Source of the DNA: Synechococcus sp. AG-670-A05
Lineage (GTDB): Bacteria > Cyanobacteriota > Cyanobacteriia > PCC-6307 > Cyanobiaceae
Direction: 5' to 3'
Assembly (NCBI GenBank): GCA_003211535.1
Contig: QCSJ01000004.1
Span: forward strand, 1 to 57,783
Length of the DNA: 57,783 nt
Position numbers and translations under genes: made by a program. Of the stretch, positions 40,210-51,377 are shown in pieces. The notes under the pieces were generated by a model, which did not search any database, was not told the origin of the DNA, and saw nothing but the letters and a program-made list of their open reading frames with translations. The first letter of the stretch is position 1. Every line of letters begins with the position of its first letter.

Positions 40210-42198
40210 ATGGGACGGATCGTCGGGATCGATCTGGGGACAACGAACTCGGTTGTTGCCGTTCTCGAGGCAGGCCGTCCTCACGTGATCGCTAACGCTG
40301 AGGGTGGCAGAACCACCCCCTCTGTCGTCGGATACAGCAAGGACCAGGAACTGCTGGTGGGACAACTGGCCCGTCGACAACTGGTGCTGAGCCCGCGTAA
40401 CACGTTTTCCAACCTTAAGCGCTTTGTCGGACGTGACTGGGAGGAACTGGAGGACAGCAGCCTTGCGGTTCCTTACACCGTTCGTGCCAATGAACGCGGT
40501 CAGGTGCGCGTTCCCTGCCCGGTGACAGAACGGGAATACGCGCCGGAGGAGCTGGTGGCCAGCATCATCCGCAAACTGGTGGACGACGCCAGCACCTATC
40601 TGGGCGAAGCCGTCGAAGCTGCTGTGGTCACGGTTCCGGCCTATTTCAATGACGCTCAGCGTCAAGCCACCCGCGACGCTGGCCGATTGGCGGGCATCTC
40701 CGTGGAGCGGATCCTCAACGAACCCACGGCTGCCGCCCTCGCCTACGGCTTTGATCGCAGCGCCGTTCGTCGTGTGCTTGTTTTTGACCTCGGTGGGGGC
40801 ACATTTGATGTGTCGCTGCTTCGGATTGCAAACGGCGTTTTCGATGTCAAAGCCACAAACGGAGACACGCAACTGGGCGGCAATGATTTCGATCAGCGCA
40901 TCGTGGATTGGATTGCTGATGCTTTCCAGGCTGAGCATGGAATGGATCTACGGCGGGACCGCCAGGCCCTTCAACGCCTGACCGAAGCGGCCGAGAAAGC
41001 AAAGCAGGAACTATCCGGTGTTCTAACGACACCGATCTCGTTGCCGTTCATCTCGACCGGCGAGAACGGGCCATTGCATTTGGAGACCAACCTCGACCGC
41101 AGCATCTTTGAAGGCCTCTGTCCCGACCTGCTCGACCGTTTGTTGTTGCCAGTTCAGTCCGCGTTGCGCGACTCAGGCTGGGCCGCGGATGACATCGATG
41201 ATGTGGTGCTGGTGGGAGGAGCCACCCGCATGCCGATGGTGCAGCAATTGGTGCGCACCCTGGTGCCACTTGACCCATGCCAGTCTGTGAATCCCGATGA
41301 GGTTGTGGCCATCGGTGCCGCCGTCCAGGCAGGAATCCTGACTGGGGAACTCCGGGATCTCCTGCTCAACGACGTCACACCCCTCTCCTTGGGGCTGGAG
41401 ACCGTCGGTGGTCTGATGAAGGTGTTGATCCCGCGCAATACCCCGATTCCGGTCCGTCAGTCCGATGTGTTCAGCACATCCGAGGCCAACCAGTCCTCCG
41501 TTGAAATCCACGTCTGGCAGGGAGAACGGCAGATGGCCTCAGACAATAAATCGTTGGGGCGTTTCCGTCTCTCAGGTATTCCGCCGGCGCCTCGCGGTGT
41601 GCCCCAGGTTCAGGTGGCGTTTGACATCGATGCCAATGGTCTCCTGCAGGTCAGTGCCACGGATCGAACCACCGGTAGGAAGCAGTCCGTTTCCATTCAG
41701 GGAGGCTCCAATCTCAACGAGGAGGAAGTCACCGCTTTGTTGGCCGAGGCGGAGGCCCGGGCGGATGAGGACCGTCGAAAACGCAATCAGATCGAGCGTC
41801 GCAACCGCGCCCAGACGCTGGTAGCCCAGGCGGAACGTCGCCTGCGTGATACTGCGCTGGAACTGGGCCCCTACGGGGCGGAGCGTCAGCAACGCGCTGT
41901 GGAGATGGCGATGCGCGATTTGCAGGATTGTCTGGCCCAGGACGATTTGCAGGAGCTGGATCTGTGCGTCAGTGGCTTGGAGGAGGCCTTGTTCGGCCTG
42001 AACCGGCGCCTGTCCGCGGAGCGCCAGTCCGATGGACGTCCTCTGCAGGGCCTGCGCAACACTCTTGGTTCCCTCAAGGACGAGTTGTTCTCCGATGACT
42101 GGGATGACGATCCCTGGGCTGCCCCAGGCGGTCCCCCCAGGGGACGCAGCATGAACCGCCGGGATGTTGATCCCTGGGATGATGACTACTACCGCTGA
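40210..42198 (+). CDS. dnaK: Hsp70 chaperone DnaK (DnaK3-like, Asp/Trp-rich C-terminus)
   Basis: GIDLGTTNSVVAVLE; RILNEPTAAALAYG; VFDLGGGTFDVSLL; tail DELFSDDWDDDPWAAPGGPPRGRSMNRRDVDPWDDDYYR. Confidence 0.95.
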   Translation: MGRIVGIDLGTTNSVVAVLEAGRPHVIANAEGGRTTPSVVGYSKDQELLVGQLARRQLVLSPRNTFSNLKRFVGRDWEELEDSSLAVPYTVRANERGQVRVPCPVTEREYAPEELVASIIRKLVDDASTYLGEAVEAAVVTVPAYFNDAQRQATRDAGRLAGISVERILNEPTAAALAYGFDRSAVRRVLVFDLGGGTFDVSLLRIANGVFDVKATNGDTQLGGNDFDQRIVDWIADAFQAEHGMDLRRDRQALQRLTEAAEKAKQELSGVLTTPISLPFISTGENGPLHLETNLDRSIFEGLCPDLLDRLLLPVQSALRDSGWAADDIDDVVLVGGATRMPMVQQLVRTLVPLDPCQSVNPDEVVAIGAAVQAGILTGELRDLLLNDVTPLSLGLETVGGLMKVLIPRNTPIPVRQSDVFSTSEANQSSVEIHVWQGERQMASDNKSLGRFRLSGIPPAPRGVPQVQVAFDIDANGLLQVSATDRTTGRKQSVSIQGGSNLNEEEVTALLAEAEARADEDRRKRNQIERRNRAQTLVAQAERRLRDTALELGPYGAERQQRAVEMAMRDLQDCLAQDDLQELDLCVSGLEEALFGLNRRLSAERQSDGRPLQGLRNTLGSLKDELFSDDWDDDPWAAPGGPPRGRSMNRRDVDPWDDDYYR

Positions 42199-43081
42199 AC
42201 CTGATTACTGGTCGCTGCTTGGCTTGGGTCCGGAGGCGGATGCCGATCAGCTGAAACGGGCTTTCAGAAGAGAGGCCCGCCGTTGGCATCCGGACCTGAA
42301 TGGCAACGATCCAGTTGCCGAGGAACGCTTCAAGCTGGTCAATGAGGCCTATGCCGTTCTCAGCGATCCCCGTCGTCGCAGAGCCTGGGAGCAGGGTGAT
42401 CCAGACAGGGGCCGTCAGGACGACCCGTTTGAACACGGGTTCCCCGATTTCGAGAACTTCCTCGAGGTCGTGCTCGGTGAGCCTTCGCGTCGGTCCGAGG
42501 TGAACGCACCCGCCGGCAATGATTCCGGTTCATGGAGAGAATCTCCTGTCGCGGCACCGCCACCGCCGCCTCCCGTTCGGGCGGAGGAGGACCTGGAGTC
42601 GATCGTTGAGTTGACACCGGAACAAGCGCTGCACGGCACCACCGTCGAGTTGAACCTGGAGGATGGAACGGTCGTGGAACTCGACACACCTCCCCAGGCC
42701 GGAGATGGCTGGAGGTTGCGGCTGGAGGGGGTCGCCAGCGGAGGGCGTGACCATTTTCTGCAGCTGCGGGTGCTCACGGACAACGGTCTGCGCATCGATG
42801 GTCTGCGGGTGCATTTCAAGCTTTTGTTGTATCCACCGGATGCAGCTCTGGGCTGTGCTGTCGAGGTCCCGACGCTGGATGGACCGGTCACACTGCAGGT
42901 GCCGCCAGGGTCCTCCAGTGGAAGATTGCTGCGGCTGCGCGGTCGTGGATTGGAACTGGACGATCGCCGCGGCGATCAGCTCGTGGAGATTGTGGTGGTC
43001 TTTCCAGCCGACCTTGGCGATGCAGAGCGGGCTCTGTACCGACGCCTGCAGGAACTCGCCCTGGAGGCAGAAGACGGTTGA
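42179..43081 (+). CDS. DnaJ-type chaperone with CbpA-like C-terminal domain
   Basis: DYWSLLGLGPEADADQLKRAFRREARRWHPDLNGND (HPD motif); C-terminal substrate-binding-like domain; ATGATG start overlaps dnaK by 20 nt. Confidence 0.9.
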   Translation: MMTTTAEPDYWSLLGLGPEADADQLKRAFRREARRWHPDLNGNDPVAEERFKLVNEAYAVLSDPRRRRAWEQGDPDRGRQDDPFEHGFPDFENFLEVVLGEPSRRSEVNAPAGNDSGSWRESPVAAPPPPPPVRAEEDLESIVELTPEQALHGTTVELNLEDGTVVELDTPPQAGDGWRLRLEGVASGGRDHFLQLRVLTDNGLRIDGLRVHFKLLLYPPDAALGCAVEVPTLDGPVTLQVPPGSSSGRLLRLRGRGLELDDRRGDQLVEIVVVFPADLGDAERALYRRLQELALEAEDG

Positions 43082-43131
43082 AGCGATCGATGAGAGACTC
43101 CGGCTCTGTTGTGGATCGAGTGTTCATCGCG

Positions 43132-43527
43132 ATGCGCGTTCACGTGCTTCTGTTTGATGCCGGCAGTGACAGTGAGGGGATCCACTCTCTTGAGATCGCT
43201 GGTCGGACGGTAGTGCTGCTGTTCGAGAACCCTGATGACGCAGAGCGTTACGCCGGTCTGCTCGAAGCTCAGGATTTTCCGGTCCCCACCGTGGAATCCC
43301 TTGACCGCGAGGACGTGGAGTTGTTCTGTCGGGATGCCGGATATGAAGCTCGCTTCGTGGCATCAGGTTTCGTTCCCGAATCGGACGAAGAGAGGTTGTT
43401 CATGGCTCCTCCGGAAGCCAACCGTGACGTGAGTCATTGGAAGGAGGAGGAGGAGGAGTCGCCGGAGACTGACCAGCTATCAAGCGATCTCGACGCCATG
43501 CGCAAACGTCTCGAAGGCTTGTTGTAG
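43132..43527 (+). CDS. DUF3110 protein
   Basis: MRVHVLLFDAGSDSEGIHSLEIAGRTVVLLFENPDDAERYAGLLEAQDFPVPTVESLDREDVELFC. Confidence 0.8.
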   Translation: MRVHVLLFDAGSDSEGIHSLEIAGRTVVLLFENPDDAERYAGLLEAQDFPVPTVESLDREDVELFCRDAGYEARFVASGFVPESDEERLFMAPPEANRDVSHWKEEEEESPETDQLSSDLDAMRKRLEGLL

Positions 43528-43530
43528 ACG

Positions 43531-44481
43531 ATGACTCATTTTCAGGACGACAAGGCAGTTTCCGCTGATCGCGGGCATTTGCTGACGGAACAGCCGAATC
43601 CCAAGAGCACCGCCCTGGATCTGCTCGATACAGCTGAGCTTGTGCAGCTGTTTGTTGAAGAGGATCGTCAGCCTCAATACGCTGTAGCTGCCGCTTCAGA
43701 TGCGATCAGTGCCGCCGTTGATGGGATTGCATCCCGACTAAAGGCAGGCGGGAGATTGTTCTACCTGGGGGCTGGCACCTCCGGTCGGCTCGGCGTGTTG
43801 GATGCCGCTGAATGTCCTCCCACCTTCTGCAGTGATCCCGAGATGGTTCAGGGCGTCCTCGCCGGTGGTGCTTCCGCGCTGCTGCGCAGTTCCGAAGGCC
43901 TGGAAGATCTGGAGGCTGCCGGACTTGAGGACCTGGATCAGCGTGGGTTCAACTCAGGCGATTGCCTTGTGGGTATCGCCGCTGGTGGCACCACGCCATA
44001 CGTGCGGGGTGGCCTTCGTCATGCCAGAGACATCGGCGCTCTGGCCATTGCCATGGCCTGCGTGCCGAGTGATCAGGCACCCCTGCCCTGCGACATCGAT
44101 ATCCGTCTCTTGACAGGGCCGGAACTGCTCACCGGCTCCACCCGCCTAAAAGCCGGAACAGCCACCAAAATGGCCTTGAACATCATGTCCACCGCGGTCA
44201 TGGTTCGGCTGGGCAAGGTGTTCGGCAATCGCATGGTGGATGTGTCCGCCAGGAACAGCAAATTAGTGGACCGTTCACTGCGCATCCTGCAGGACCTTGC
44301 CGCTGTTGAGCGCGAGCGTGGCCTTGCCTTACTGGACGAGGCCGATGGATCCGTGAAACTGGCCCTTTTGATCGCCGCTGGTGACCTCCAGCCTGGTGCG
44401 GCCAGGGAGCTTCTGCAGAAGCACAATGGTAAGCTCCGCGAAGTGTTAGACCGTCTGGGTCTCAACCTGGCTCAATCTTGA
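43531..44481 (+). CDS. murQ: N-acetylmuramic acid 6-phosphate etherase
   Basis: LFYLGAGTSGRLGVLDAAECPPTFCSDPEMVQGVLAGG; GSTRLKAGTATKMALNIMSTAVMVRLGKVFGNRMVDV. Confidence 0.95.
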   Translation: MTHFQDDKAVSADRGHLLTEQPNPKSTALDLLDTAELVQLFVEEDRQPQYAVAAASDAISAAVDGIASRLKAGGRLFYLGAGTSGRLGVLDAAECPPTFCSDPEMVQGVLAGGASALLRSSEGLEDLEAAGLEDLDQRGFNSGDCLVGIAAGGTTPYVRGGLRHARDIGALAIAMACVPSDQAPLPCDIDIRLLTGPELLTGSTRLKAGTATKMALNIMSTAVMVRLGKVFGNRMVDVSARNSKLVDRSLRILQDLAAVERERGLALLDEADGSVKLALLIAAGDLQPGAARELLQKHNGKLREVLDRLGLNLAQS

Positions 44482-45371
44482 AGGAAGGATCCCCAGTAGG
44501 GACGGGTGAACAAATCCAGTCGCTCGCGGGTCTGATCCGGCACATGCTCGGGGGCCGTGATCAGGGCATCAGCCAGAGCTGTGTGGGCGTCTGAGCTGGG
44601 CCGCTGTTCACTGAGGCTCTGCATCAGCCGATTGAGGATCGGTTCGGTGGCCACAGCGTTGGCCCTGAGGTTGCCGACAACCATCTCAACGCTGACGTCG
44701 TCATGGTAGTTGTGCCAGCAATCGAAGTCGGTCACCATCGCCAGTGATGCATATGCAAGCTCGGCCTCCCGGGCCAGTCGCGCTTCGGTGTGGTTGGTCA
44801 TGCCAATGACGGAGCAGTCCCAGCTCCGGTACAGCATGCTTTCGGAACGGGTTGAGAACGCAGGGCCTTCCATGCAGAGGTACGTGCCACCGCGATGTAG
44901 ATGGTGCCCTGCTGGCATCGCAGCCGCTGCCGCTTCCGCCAGAAGCTCGCTCAATCGGGGGCAGAACGGATCCGCCAGACTCACATGGGCCACGCAGCCA
45001 TCACCGAAGAATGATTGCGGACGTTGCTGGGTTCGATCGATGAACTGATCCGGCACCACCATGTCCCGCGGGCGCAGATGCTCCTGCAGCGAACCCACGG
45101 CTGACACTGAGATCAGCCAGCGGACATTGAGCTGACGCATGGCCCAAATGTTCGCTTGGTAAGGAACTTCGCTAGGCAACAACTGGTGATAGTGACCATG
45201 GCGTGCCAGAAACACGGTCTCCATACCCTGAAGGACTCCCAGCCGCAGAACATCAGAGGTCTCTCCGTAGGGGGTGTTGATTGTCAGCTCCTCCACCTGT
45301 TCCAGTCCTGGAATGGTGTACAAACCGCTGCCGCCGATCACACCAACACGAGCGTTGCTGAGGTCGGGCAT
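44472..45371 (-). CDS. mtnP: S-methyl-5'-thioadenosine phosphorylase
   Basis: [71 protein letters not shown]. Confidence 0.92.
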   Translation of the reverse strand: MPDLSNARVGVIGGSGLYTIPGLEQVEELTINTPYGETSDVLRLGVLQGMETVFLARHGHYHQLLPSEVPYQANIWAMRQLNVRWLISVSAVGSLQEHLRPRDMVVPDQFIDRTQQRPQSFFGDGCVAHVSLADPFCPRLSELLAEAAAAAMPAGHHLHRGGTYLCMEGPAFSTRSESMLYRSWDCSVIGMTNHTEARLAREAELAYASLAMVTDFDCWHNYHDDVSVEMVVGNLRANAVATEPILNRLMQSLSEQRPSSDAHTALADALITAPEHVPDQTRERLDLFTRPYWGSFLQD

Positions 45372-45411
45372 GGGAGGTGTCTCTTTACACTCCAATTTTG
45401 CTCGCGCGACC

Positions 45412-45855
45412 ATGACAAAGGCCTTAATGGACACTGAAGCAGGCCTGATCGAGCTCGAGCTGTTCGAAGCAGATGCCCCGAACACCGTCGCCAACTTCGT
45501 GAAGCTGGCCAAGGATGGCTTCTACGACGGTCTGGCCTTTCACCGCGTGATCCCCGGCTTCATGGCCCAGGGTGGATGTCCTAACAGCCGTGAGGGTGCT
45601 CGCGGCATGGCTGGTACCGGAGGCCCCGGCTACCAGATCGATTGCGAGATCAACCAGCAGAAGCACCAGGCCGGCACCCTGGCCATGGCCCATGCCGGCC
45701 GCAACACCGGTGGCTCGCAGTTCTATATCTGCCATGAGGCACAGCCCCACCTCGATGGAGTGCACACCGTGTTTGGCCACACCGGCAACATGGACGTGAT
45801 GATGAAACTGGTGAACGGATCCAAGATCAACAAGGTGACGATCCAGGAAGGCTGA
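45412..45855 (+). CDS. Peptidyl-prolyl cis-trans isomerase, cyclophilin type
   Basis: [74 protein letters not shown]. Confidence 0.95.
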   Translation: MTKALMDTEAGLIELELFEADAPNTVANFVKLAKDGFYDGLAFHRVIPGFMAQGGCPNSREGARGMAGTGGPGYQIDCEINQQKHQAGTLAMAHAGRNTGGSQFYICHEAQPHLDGVHTVFGHTGNMDVMMKLVNGSKINKVTIQEG

Positions 45856-47514
45856 TCAGCTCCGGGTCCAGTGCAGCAGTGACGGGCAGTTGTCGAGCAG
45901 TCCGTCACTGCCCAGGTTGATCAATTCGTTGAGTTGATGTTCCACTCGTTCGAGGGTCTGGGGTGGGTGCAGGGCCATCCGCTCGCTGGGGACGCGCATC
46001 AGTCCAACCCGTTCTGTGGCCGCCAGGGCCGCCAGACTCTTGAGCAGGGGGGTCGCATCAGCAACGTCGGGAATCAGTTTCCATACGAATTGCGGTCGAT
46101 CCCACAGCGCTAACAAGCGAGGTTCATGCAGAGCCTCGAGGCTGAAGCCATGGCGCTGGGAGATGCTTTCCACTTCCTGGCGAATGGTGGCCCAGCTTTC
46201 CGGTCCTACGTTCACCGCCAGGGCCAGCACCACACAGGGACTCTCGGTTTCGAACAGGTGCCCGAGCTTCTCCCGCTTGGCCGCCAAATAATTAGCGTTA
46301 TAGGCGCCGGGCTCCATCACCAGCGGCACCCGTTCCTCCACCTGCAGTCCGTAGCCGCCGAGGCCGGCGATCTTGCGGGGGTTGTTGGTGAGCAGCCGCA
46401 GTCGGTGGATGCCGAGGTCGGAAAGGATCTGTGCGCCTACGCCGTAGTTGCGTAGATCCGCCGGGAAGCCAAGCCGTTCATTGGCTTCAACAGTGTCAAG
46501 CCCTGCCTCCTGGAGGCTGTAGGCCTTCAATTTGTTGATCAGGCCAATCCCACGCCCTTCCTGGCGCAGGTAGACGACCACCCCCTCGCTTTCCGCTTCG
46601 ATCTGGCGCATGGCCGCCTCCAGCTGGGGCCGGCAGTCGCAGCGCAGTGAGCCAAAGGCATCCCCGGTAAGACATTCGGAATGCATGCGCACCAGCACGG
46701 GTTCCTGCAGAGCATTGGGTTCACCTTTGATCAGGGCAACGTGTTCGGATCCATCCAGTTCGTTGCGGTAGCCCACCGCCTGAAAGGTGCCGAATCGGCT
46801 GGGCATCCTGGCCTGAGCCATCCGGCGGACGAAGCGCTCGTTCTCCAGCCGGTAACGGATCAGGTCAGCAATGCTGATCAGCTTCAGCCCCCAGCGATCG
46901 GCGTAGCTGCGCAGCTCCGGCAAGCGGGCCATAGAGCCATCGCTGTTCTGGATTTCACAGATCACACCGGAGGGACTGAGGCCCGCCAGCTGGGCAAGAT
47001 CCACGGCCGCCTCGGTGTGACCGGCCCGCTTGAGTACGCCCCCGGAGCGAGCGCGCAGAGGAAAGATGTGACCGGGGCGGCGCAGTTCCGCTGGTCGTGT
47101 GGCTGGATTGAGGGCCACCTGAATCGTGGCGGCGCGGTCTTCGGCGGAGATGCCGGTGGTCACTCCATGCTCGATGCCGGCATCGATGCTCACGGTGAAG
47201 GCCGTTTCGTTGGCATCGGTGTTGCGGTCCACCATCAGCGGCAGATCTAGTTCGTCCAGCCGCTGACCCTCCATGGCGAGACAGATCAAGCCCCGTGCTT
47301 CGGTCGCCATGAAGTTGATTGCTTCCGGGGTGGCGAACTGGGCCGCGCAGATCAGATCACCTTCATTTTCCCGTTGTTCGTCGTCCACCACGACAACGCA
47401 CTCCCCATTGCGGATCGCCACAAGCGCGTTGCTGATGGTATCGAACGCGATGGGTGCTTTCGCGGGGTCAAGGGAACTGGGGTTCAGGAGCCTGGCGTTT
47501 TGCAATCTCTCCAT
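45856..47514 (-). CDS. ribBA: Bifunctional DHBP synthase / GTP cyclohydrolase II
   Basis: [85 protein letters not shown]. Confidence 0.96.
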   Translation of the reverse strand: MERLQNARLLNPSSLDPAKAPIAFDTISNALVAIRNGECVVVVDDEQRENEGDLICAAQFATPEAINFMATEARGLICLAMEGQRLDELDLPLMVDRNTDANETAFTVSIDAGIEHGVTTGISAEDRAATIQVALNPATRPAELRRPGHIFPLRARSGGVLKRAGHTEAAVDLAQLAGLSPSGVICEIQNSDGSMARLPELRSYADRWGLKLISIADLIRYRLENERFVRRMAQARMPSRFGTFQAVGYRNELDGSEHVALIKGEPNALQEPVLVRMHSECLTGDAFGSLRCDCRPQLEAAMRQIEAESEGVVVYLRQEGRGIGLINKLKAYSLQEAGLDTVEANERLGFPADLRNYGVGAQILSDLGIHRLRLLTNNPRKIAGLGGYGLQVEERVPLVMEPGAYNANYLAAKREKLGHLFETESPCVVLALAVNVGPESWATIRQEVESISQRHGFSLEALHEPRLLALWDRPQFVWKLIPDVADATPLLKSLAALAATERVGLMRVPSERMALHPPQTLERVEHQLNELINLGSDGLLDNCPSLLHWTRS

Positions 47515-47554
47515 TATCGATCTCTGTACGATCGTTCGTTGGTTGGTTGGTTCA

Positions 47555-48661
47555 ATGGCAGGCAAGTCAATGTCGGCGGTTGAAGCGATGGCAACGGTGA
47601 AGGGCGGACGGGTTGCTGTGATCGGCGCCTCCGGCTACGGCGGACTGCAGACCATCCGACTTCTGCAGGGGCACCCGTCTCTGACGGTCACCTTTCTTGG
47701 TGGAGAACGCAGTGCGGGAAAGCGTTGGAGTTCCATCTGCTCCTTTTTGCATTTGCCGGATGACCCTGTTGTTCAGTCTGCGGATGCGGACCACATCGCC
47801 GAGGCAGCCGATTACGTCGTCCTGAGCCTCCCCAACGGTTTGGCCTGTCAGCTTGCCCCAGAGCTCTTGCAGCGTGGCCTGAGGGTGGTGGATCTCTCAG
47901 CGGACTTTCGCTATCGCTCGCTGGCGCAGTGGAGTCAGGTCTACATCCAGGAGGCCAGTTGTCTCTCCCGGGACGATTCCGAGCTTTGCCGCAGCGCGGT
48001 GTATGGCCTGCCGGAGTGGCATGGGCCTGCTATTTCCGACGCCAGGTTGGTGGCGGCACCCGGTTGCTTTCCCACCGCCAGCTTGATGCCCTTGCTGCCG
48101 TTCCTGAAGCAGGGGCTGATCGAAACCGACGGCATCATTATTGACGCCAAGACCGGCACGTCAGGTGGGGGTCGTGTTCCTAAGGAGGCGATGTTACTGG
48201 CGGAAGCATCCGAATCCATCGCCCCTTACGGAGTGATTGGACATCGCCACACCTCCGAGATCGAACAGATGGCCCAGGAGGTTGCAGGGCAGGATGTTCG
48301 TCTTCAGTTCACTCCGCATCTGGTGCCGATGGTGCGAGGCCTGCTGTCCACGGTGTACGCCCGTCTGCGGGACCCCGGATTGACGGCTGAAGATTGCACT
48401 ACGGTTCTGGATGCGGTGTACCGGCACCACCCCTGCGTGTCGGTTCTGCCGGTGGGAACCTATCCGGCTACCAAATGGACGCGTCATACCAATCGCGCTT
48501 TGGTGTCTGTCCAGGTCGATACGAGGACAGGGCAGATGATCTTGATGAGTGCTATTGACAACCTGATCAAAGGTCAGGCTGGTCAAGGGGTTCAGTGCCT
48601 CAACCTGATGCATGGCCTTCCGCCCGAAACAGGTCTCCCCCTTCATTGTTTCTACCCCTAA
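47555..48661 (+). CDS. argC: N-acetyl-gamma-glutamyl-phosphate reductase
   Basis: [59 protein letters not shown]. Confidence 0.95.
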   Translation: MAGKSMSAVEAMATVKGGRVAVIGASGYGGLQTIRLLQGHPSLTVTFLGGERSAGKRWSSICSFLHLPDDPVVQSADADHIAEAADYVVLSLPNGLACQLAPELLQRGLRVVDLSADFRYRSLAQWSQVYIQEASCLSRDDSELCRSAVYGLPEWHGPAISDARLVAAPGCFPTASLMPLLPFLKQGLIETDGIIIDAKTGTSGGGRVPKEAMLLAEASESIAPYGVIGHRHTSEIEQMAQEVAGQDVRLQFTPHLVPMVRGLLSTVYARLRDPGLTAEDCTTVLDAVYRHHPCVSVLPVGTYPATKWTRHTNRALVSVQVDTRTGQMILMSAIDNLIKGQAGQGVQCLNLMHGLPPETGLPLHCFYP

Positions 48662-49353
48662 CGCCAGCGCTGCGCCGCAAGCATCAGGGCAATTGGCAGA
48701 ATGTGATGTTCCTGCTGATGAATGCGCTGGGACAGGCTGTTGTGATCGTCAGTCTCCAGCACTGGAACAGCTGCCTGAATCAGGATCGGACCGGCGTCCA
48801 GGTCCTCGGTGACCAGGTGAATCGTGCAACCAGCGATGCGAACGCCGGCCCTGAGGGCCTGTCCCACTCCATCAAGCCCCCGGAAGCTGGGCAGCAGCGA
48901 TGGATGGATGTTGATCAGCCGATCCGGAAACGCACGAATCAACTCGCTGGTGACGATGCGCATCCAACCCGCCATCACGATCCCTTCGACATCGGCAGCA
49001 CGGAATCGTTCCACCAGGTCCCGGTCAAGATCTGTGCGGCTGTCGTAGTCGCGATGATTGAGAAGTTGCCATGGAATACCAAGCCGATCAGCCCGTTGCT
49101 GAGCGCCGCAGCCAGGATTGTTCACAACTAGAAGAGCAATTTCGGCATGGATGCGCCGATTCCAGATCGCTGAAACCAGAGCCTCGAAATTGCTTCCGTT
49201 TCCGGATGCCATCACCCCGACTCTGACTGGGGGACCTAGATCGAAGGTTGGTCCTGACGATGGATGAATCAGGGCCTGTTCAGTTGGCATCTGCTGGCTA
49301 GGGTCTGCAAAAGCGGGCATTCCGTTCATGTCCCATCTCTCCATCCTGCCCAC
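48658..49353 (-). CDS. purN: Phosphoribosylglycinamide formyltransferase
   Basis: RVGVMASGNGSNFEALVSAI; VMAGWMRIVTSELIRAFPDRLINIHPSLLPSFRGLDGVGQALRAGVRIAGCTIHLV. Confidence 0.95.
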   Translation of the reverse strand: MGRMERWDMNGMPAFADPSQQMPTEQALIHPSSGPTFDLGPPVRVGVMASGNGSNFEALVSAIWNRRIHAEIALLVVNNPGCGAQQRADRLGIPWQLLNHRDYDSRTDLDRDLVERFRAADVEGIVMAGWMRIVTSELIRAFPDRLINIHPSLLPSFRGLDGVGQALRAGVRIAGCTIHLVTEDLDAGPILIQAAVPVLETDDHNSLSQRIHQQEHHILPIALMLAAQRWR

Positions 49354-49678
49354 CGCCTACACACGGCTGGATCTTCTGGAATCCTCTCTGCGACACGAGG
49401 GATTTGATGTTGTTCACAGTGCAGTGATGGCACCGTTCAATGGCAAGGCTCATCCGGTGGATCTCCTGGCCCACCTGGCTGACGACGCACCTTCACTTGG
49501 TTGGACCCAGGGATCCGATGGCGCGATGACCATGGTTGCTGATCTGCAGCGTCTGGGCCGCCATCAGGGTCTCGACGCCAGGCTTCAGCGGGTTGCCCGT
49601 CAGTACGCGCTGCTTTCCGCGCTTGAGTCGATCGATTCCTTCGGCTCTTCCGCCAAGATGACCATCGATTCGGTCTGA
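49328..49678 (+). CDS. DUF1257 (Ycf35-like) protein
   Basis: MSHLSILPTAYTRLDLLESSLRHEGFDV...QGSDGAMTMVADLQRLGRHQGLDARLQRVARQYAL. Confidence 0.65.
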   Translation: MSHLSILPTAYTRLDLLESSLRHEGFDVVHSAVMAPFNGKAHPVDLLAHLADDAPSLGWTQGSDGAMTMVADLQRLGRHQGLDARLQRVARQYALLSALESIDSFGSSAKMTIDSV

Positions 49679-49679
49679 C

Positions 49680-51377
49680 GTGAACGGCGACGTTCACGTT
49701 CATCTGGATCTTGTTCGTCCAGAAGAGCAACGCATCCGGGTGACGATGGAGTGGACTGCGGTCACCTCCCGCCAGATCCTGAAATTCCCCCAGTGGACTC
49801 CTGGCTCCTACACCATTCGGGATCCCGTCCAGCATCTTCACAGCCTGCAGCTGTCGGCGGCCTCAGGCTTAGTTCCATTGCGTCGACTGGCCCCCCATCA
49901 TTGGTTGGTGGATCATGTCAATCCAGGCCCGCTCTGCCTCACCTATGTGGTGGAAGCCAGAGACCTGACAGTTCGCACGGCCTTTGTCGACCCTGAATTC
50001 GCATCGTTCAGCCTCGCTGCTGTGGTGATGGAACTGGATGGATGCCGGTGGAGTCCGCATCTACTTGCCGTGAGCTGCTCTGAGAACTGGCAGGTGCATT
50101 GTCCTCTCACCCGTGATGGCGATGAATGGCGCGCCGTAGATTTCGATGAATTGCTGGACAGTCCTGTCCAGGTCGGACCGTTCTGCTGCCAGCCCTTTCA
50201 GGTGCTCGACCATCGGCACAACTTGCTGCTGATGGGAGATCCACCAGGGGGTTGGCCCAGCACGCTGAAAGCCGATGTGGAACGGGTCTGTGAAGCTACC
50301 TCCCGGTTGATGGGCACGCCGCCACCGGCAGGGGATCGCTATCAGCTTGTGATCCAGATGCTCGACAGCGGCTATGGCGGCCTAGAGCATGACCACAGTG
50401 CCGTGTTGCAGTTCAACTGGTCAGCCCTGGCAAAACCTGATGGCTATCGGCAGCTGTTGCAGCTGGTTGGCCATGAATACCTCCACCAGTGGAATGTGCG
50501 CCGGCTACGCCCCCAGGAGTTCCGCCCTTACGACTACGGCCAACCAGTTGTCAGTGAAGGGCTCTGGTTCGCCGAAGGGATCACCAGCTACTTCGATCTT
50601 GTGTTGCCCCTGCTCGCTGGCTGCAGCAATCGCTCCACCCTGTTGCGCGATCTGGGCGATGAAATCTCCAGAGTGCTGATGGCTCCGGGGCGGCGGGTGC
50701 AGTCTCTGGCGGCCAGCGCCGAAGAAGCTTGGGTGAAACTATATAAGTCCACAGCGGTCTCCGTCGATAGCCAAATCAGTTACTACCGCCTCGGAGCAGC
50801 AACCGCTTTCTGTCTTGATGTGCGCCTGCGGCAGCTGGGCAACTCCCTTGCGCATCAGCTTCGCGCTCTGTGGGCGACGCACGGACAGGTGGGTCGGGGC
50901 TTTGGTCGGGCGGATCTGAAGATGCTGCTGAAGGCCATCGACCCTGTTCTCGCTGATGATCTCGATCGCTGGCTGGACATTCCTGACGCGCTGCCGCTTC
51001 AAGAAACAGCAGCCCTGATTGGAGCTAAGGTAGAACCTGTACCCCTCAGTGGACCCGACCACGGACTGACCCTGGCGGAGGTCAACGGTTGTGTTGTTGT
51101 GAAGCGTGTTGCTGTTAACGGTCCCGGCCTCGCTGCAGCTCTGATTCCTGGCGATGAAGTCATAGCTGTCGATGGGAGGCGTGTAAGAGCGTCGGCTGAT
51201 TTTGCCTCGCTCCTGAGAGTGGATGTGCCATCACTGATCACCTACGCACGTCGCAGCTGCCTTGGCACAACGCAGCTCTGTCCTGTTGATGGAGTTGAAC
51301 GCTGGTGTCTCAGTTGGGAACCTGCGGCATCGTCAGAGCAGCTGTTTCTGAGAGATCGGTGGTTCCGGTTTCTCTGA
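49680..51377 (+). CDS. M61 family peptidase with PDZ domain
   Basis: YGGLEHDHSAVLQF, LVGHEYLHQWNVRRLRPQEF (HExxH-type), GLWFAEGITSYFD; C-terminal PDZ-like PGDEVIAVDGRRV. Confidence 0.92.
   Translation: MNGDVHVHLDLVRPEEQRIRVTMEWTAVTSRQILKFPQWTPGSYTIRDPVQHLHSLQLSAASGLVPLRRLAPHHWLVDHVNPGPLCLTYVVEARDLTVRTAFVDPEFASFSLAAVVMELDGCRWSPHLLAVSCSENWQVHCPLTRDGDEWRAVDFDELLDSPVQVGPFCCQPFQVLDHRHNLLLMGDPPGGWPSTLKADVERVCEATSRLMGTPPPAGDRYQLVIQMLDSGYGGLEHDHSAVLQFNWSALAKPDGYRQLLQLVGHEYLHQWNVRRLRPQEFRPYDYGQPVVSEGLWFAEGITSYFDLVLPLLAGCSNRSTLLRDLGDEISRVLMAPGRRVQSLAASAEEAWVKLYKSTAVSVDSQISYYRLGAATAFCLDVRLRQLGNSLAHQLRALWATHGQVGRGFGRADLKMLLKAIDPVLADDLDRWLDIPDALPLQETAALIGAKVEPVPLSGPDHGLTLAEVNGCVVVKRVAVNGPGLAAALIPGDEVIAVDGRRVRASADFASLLRVDVPSLITYARRSCLGTTQLCPVDGVERWCLSWEPAASSEQLFLRDRWFRFL

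Noticed and set aside
40108-40938. 276-aa minus-strand ORF opposite dnaK
   Set aside because: Hsp70 antisense ORFs are a known high-GC artefact; covers highly conserved DnaK N-terminus.
47514-47572. FMN riboswitch upstream of ribBA
   Set aside because: The spacer to argC is only ~40 bp, far too short for the aptamer, and lacks its conserved sequences.
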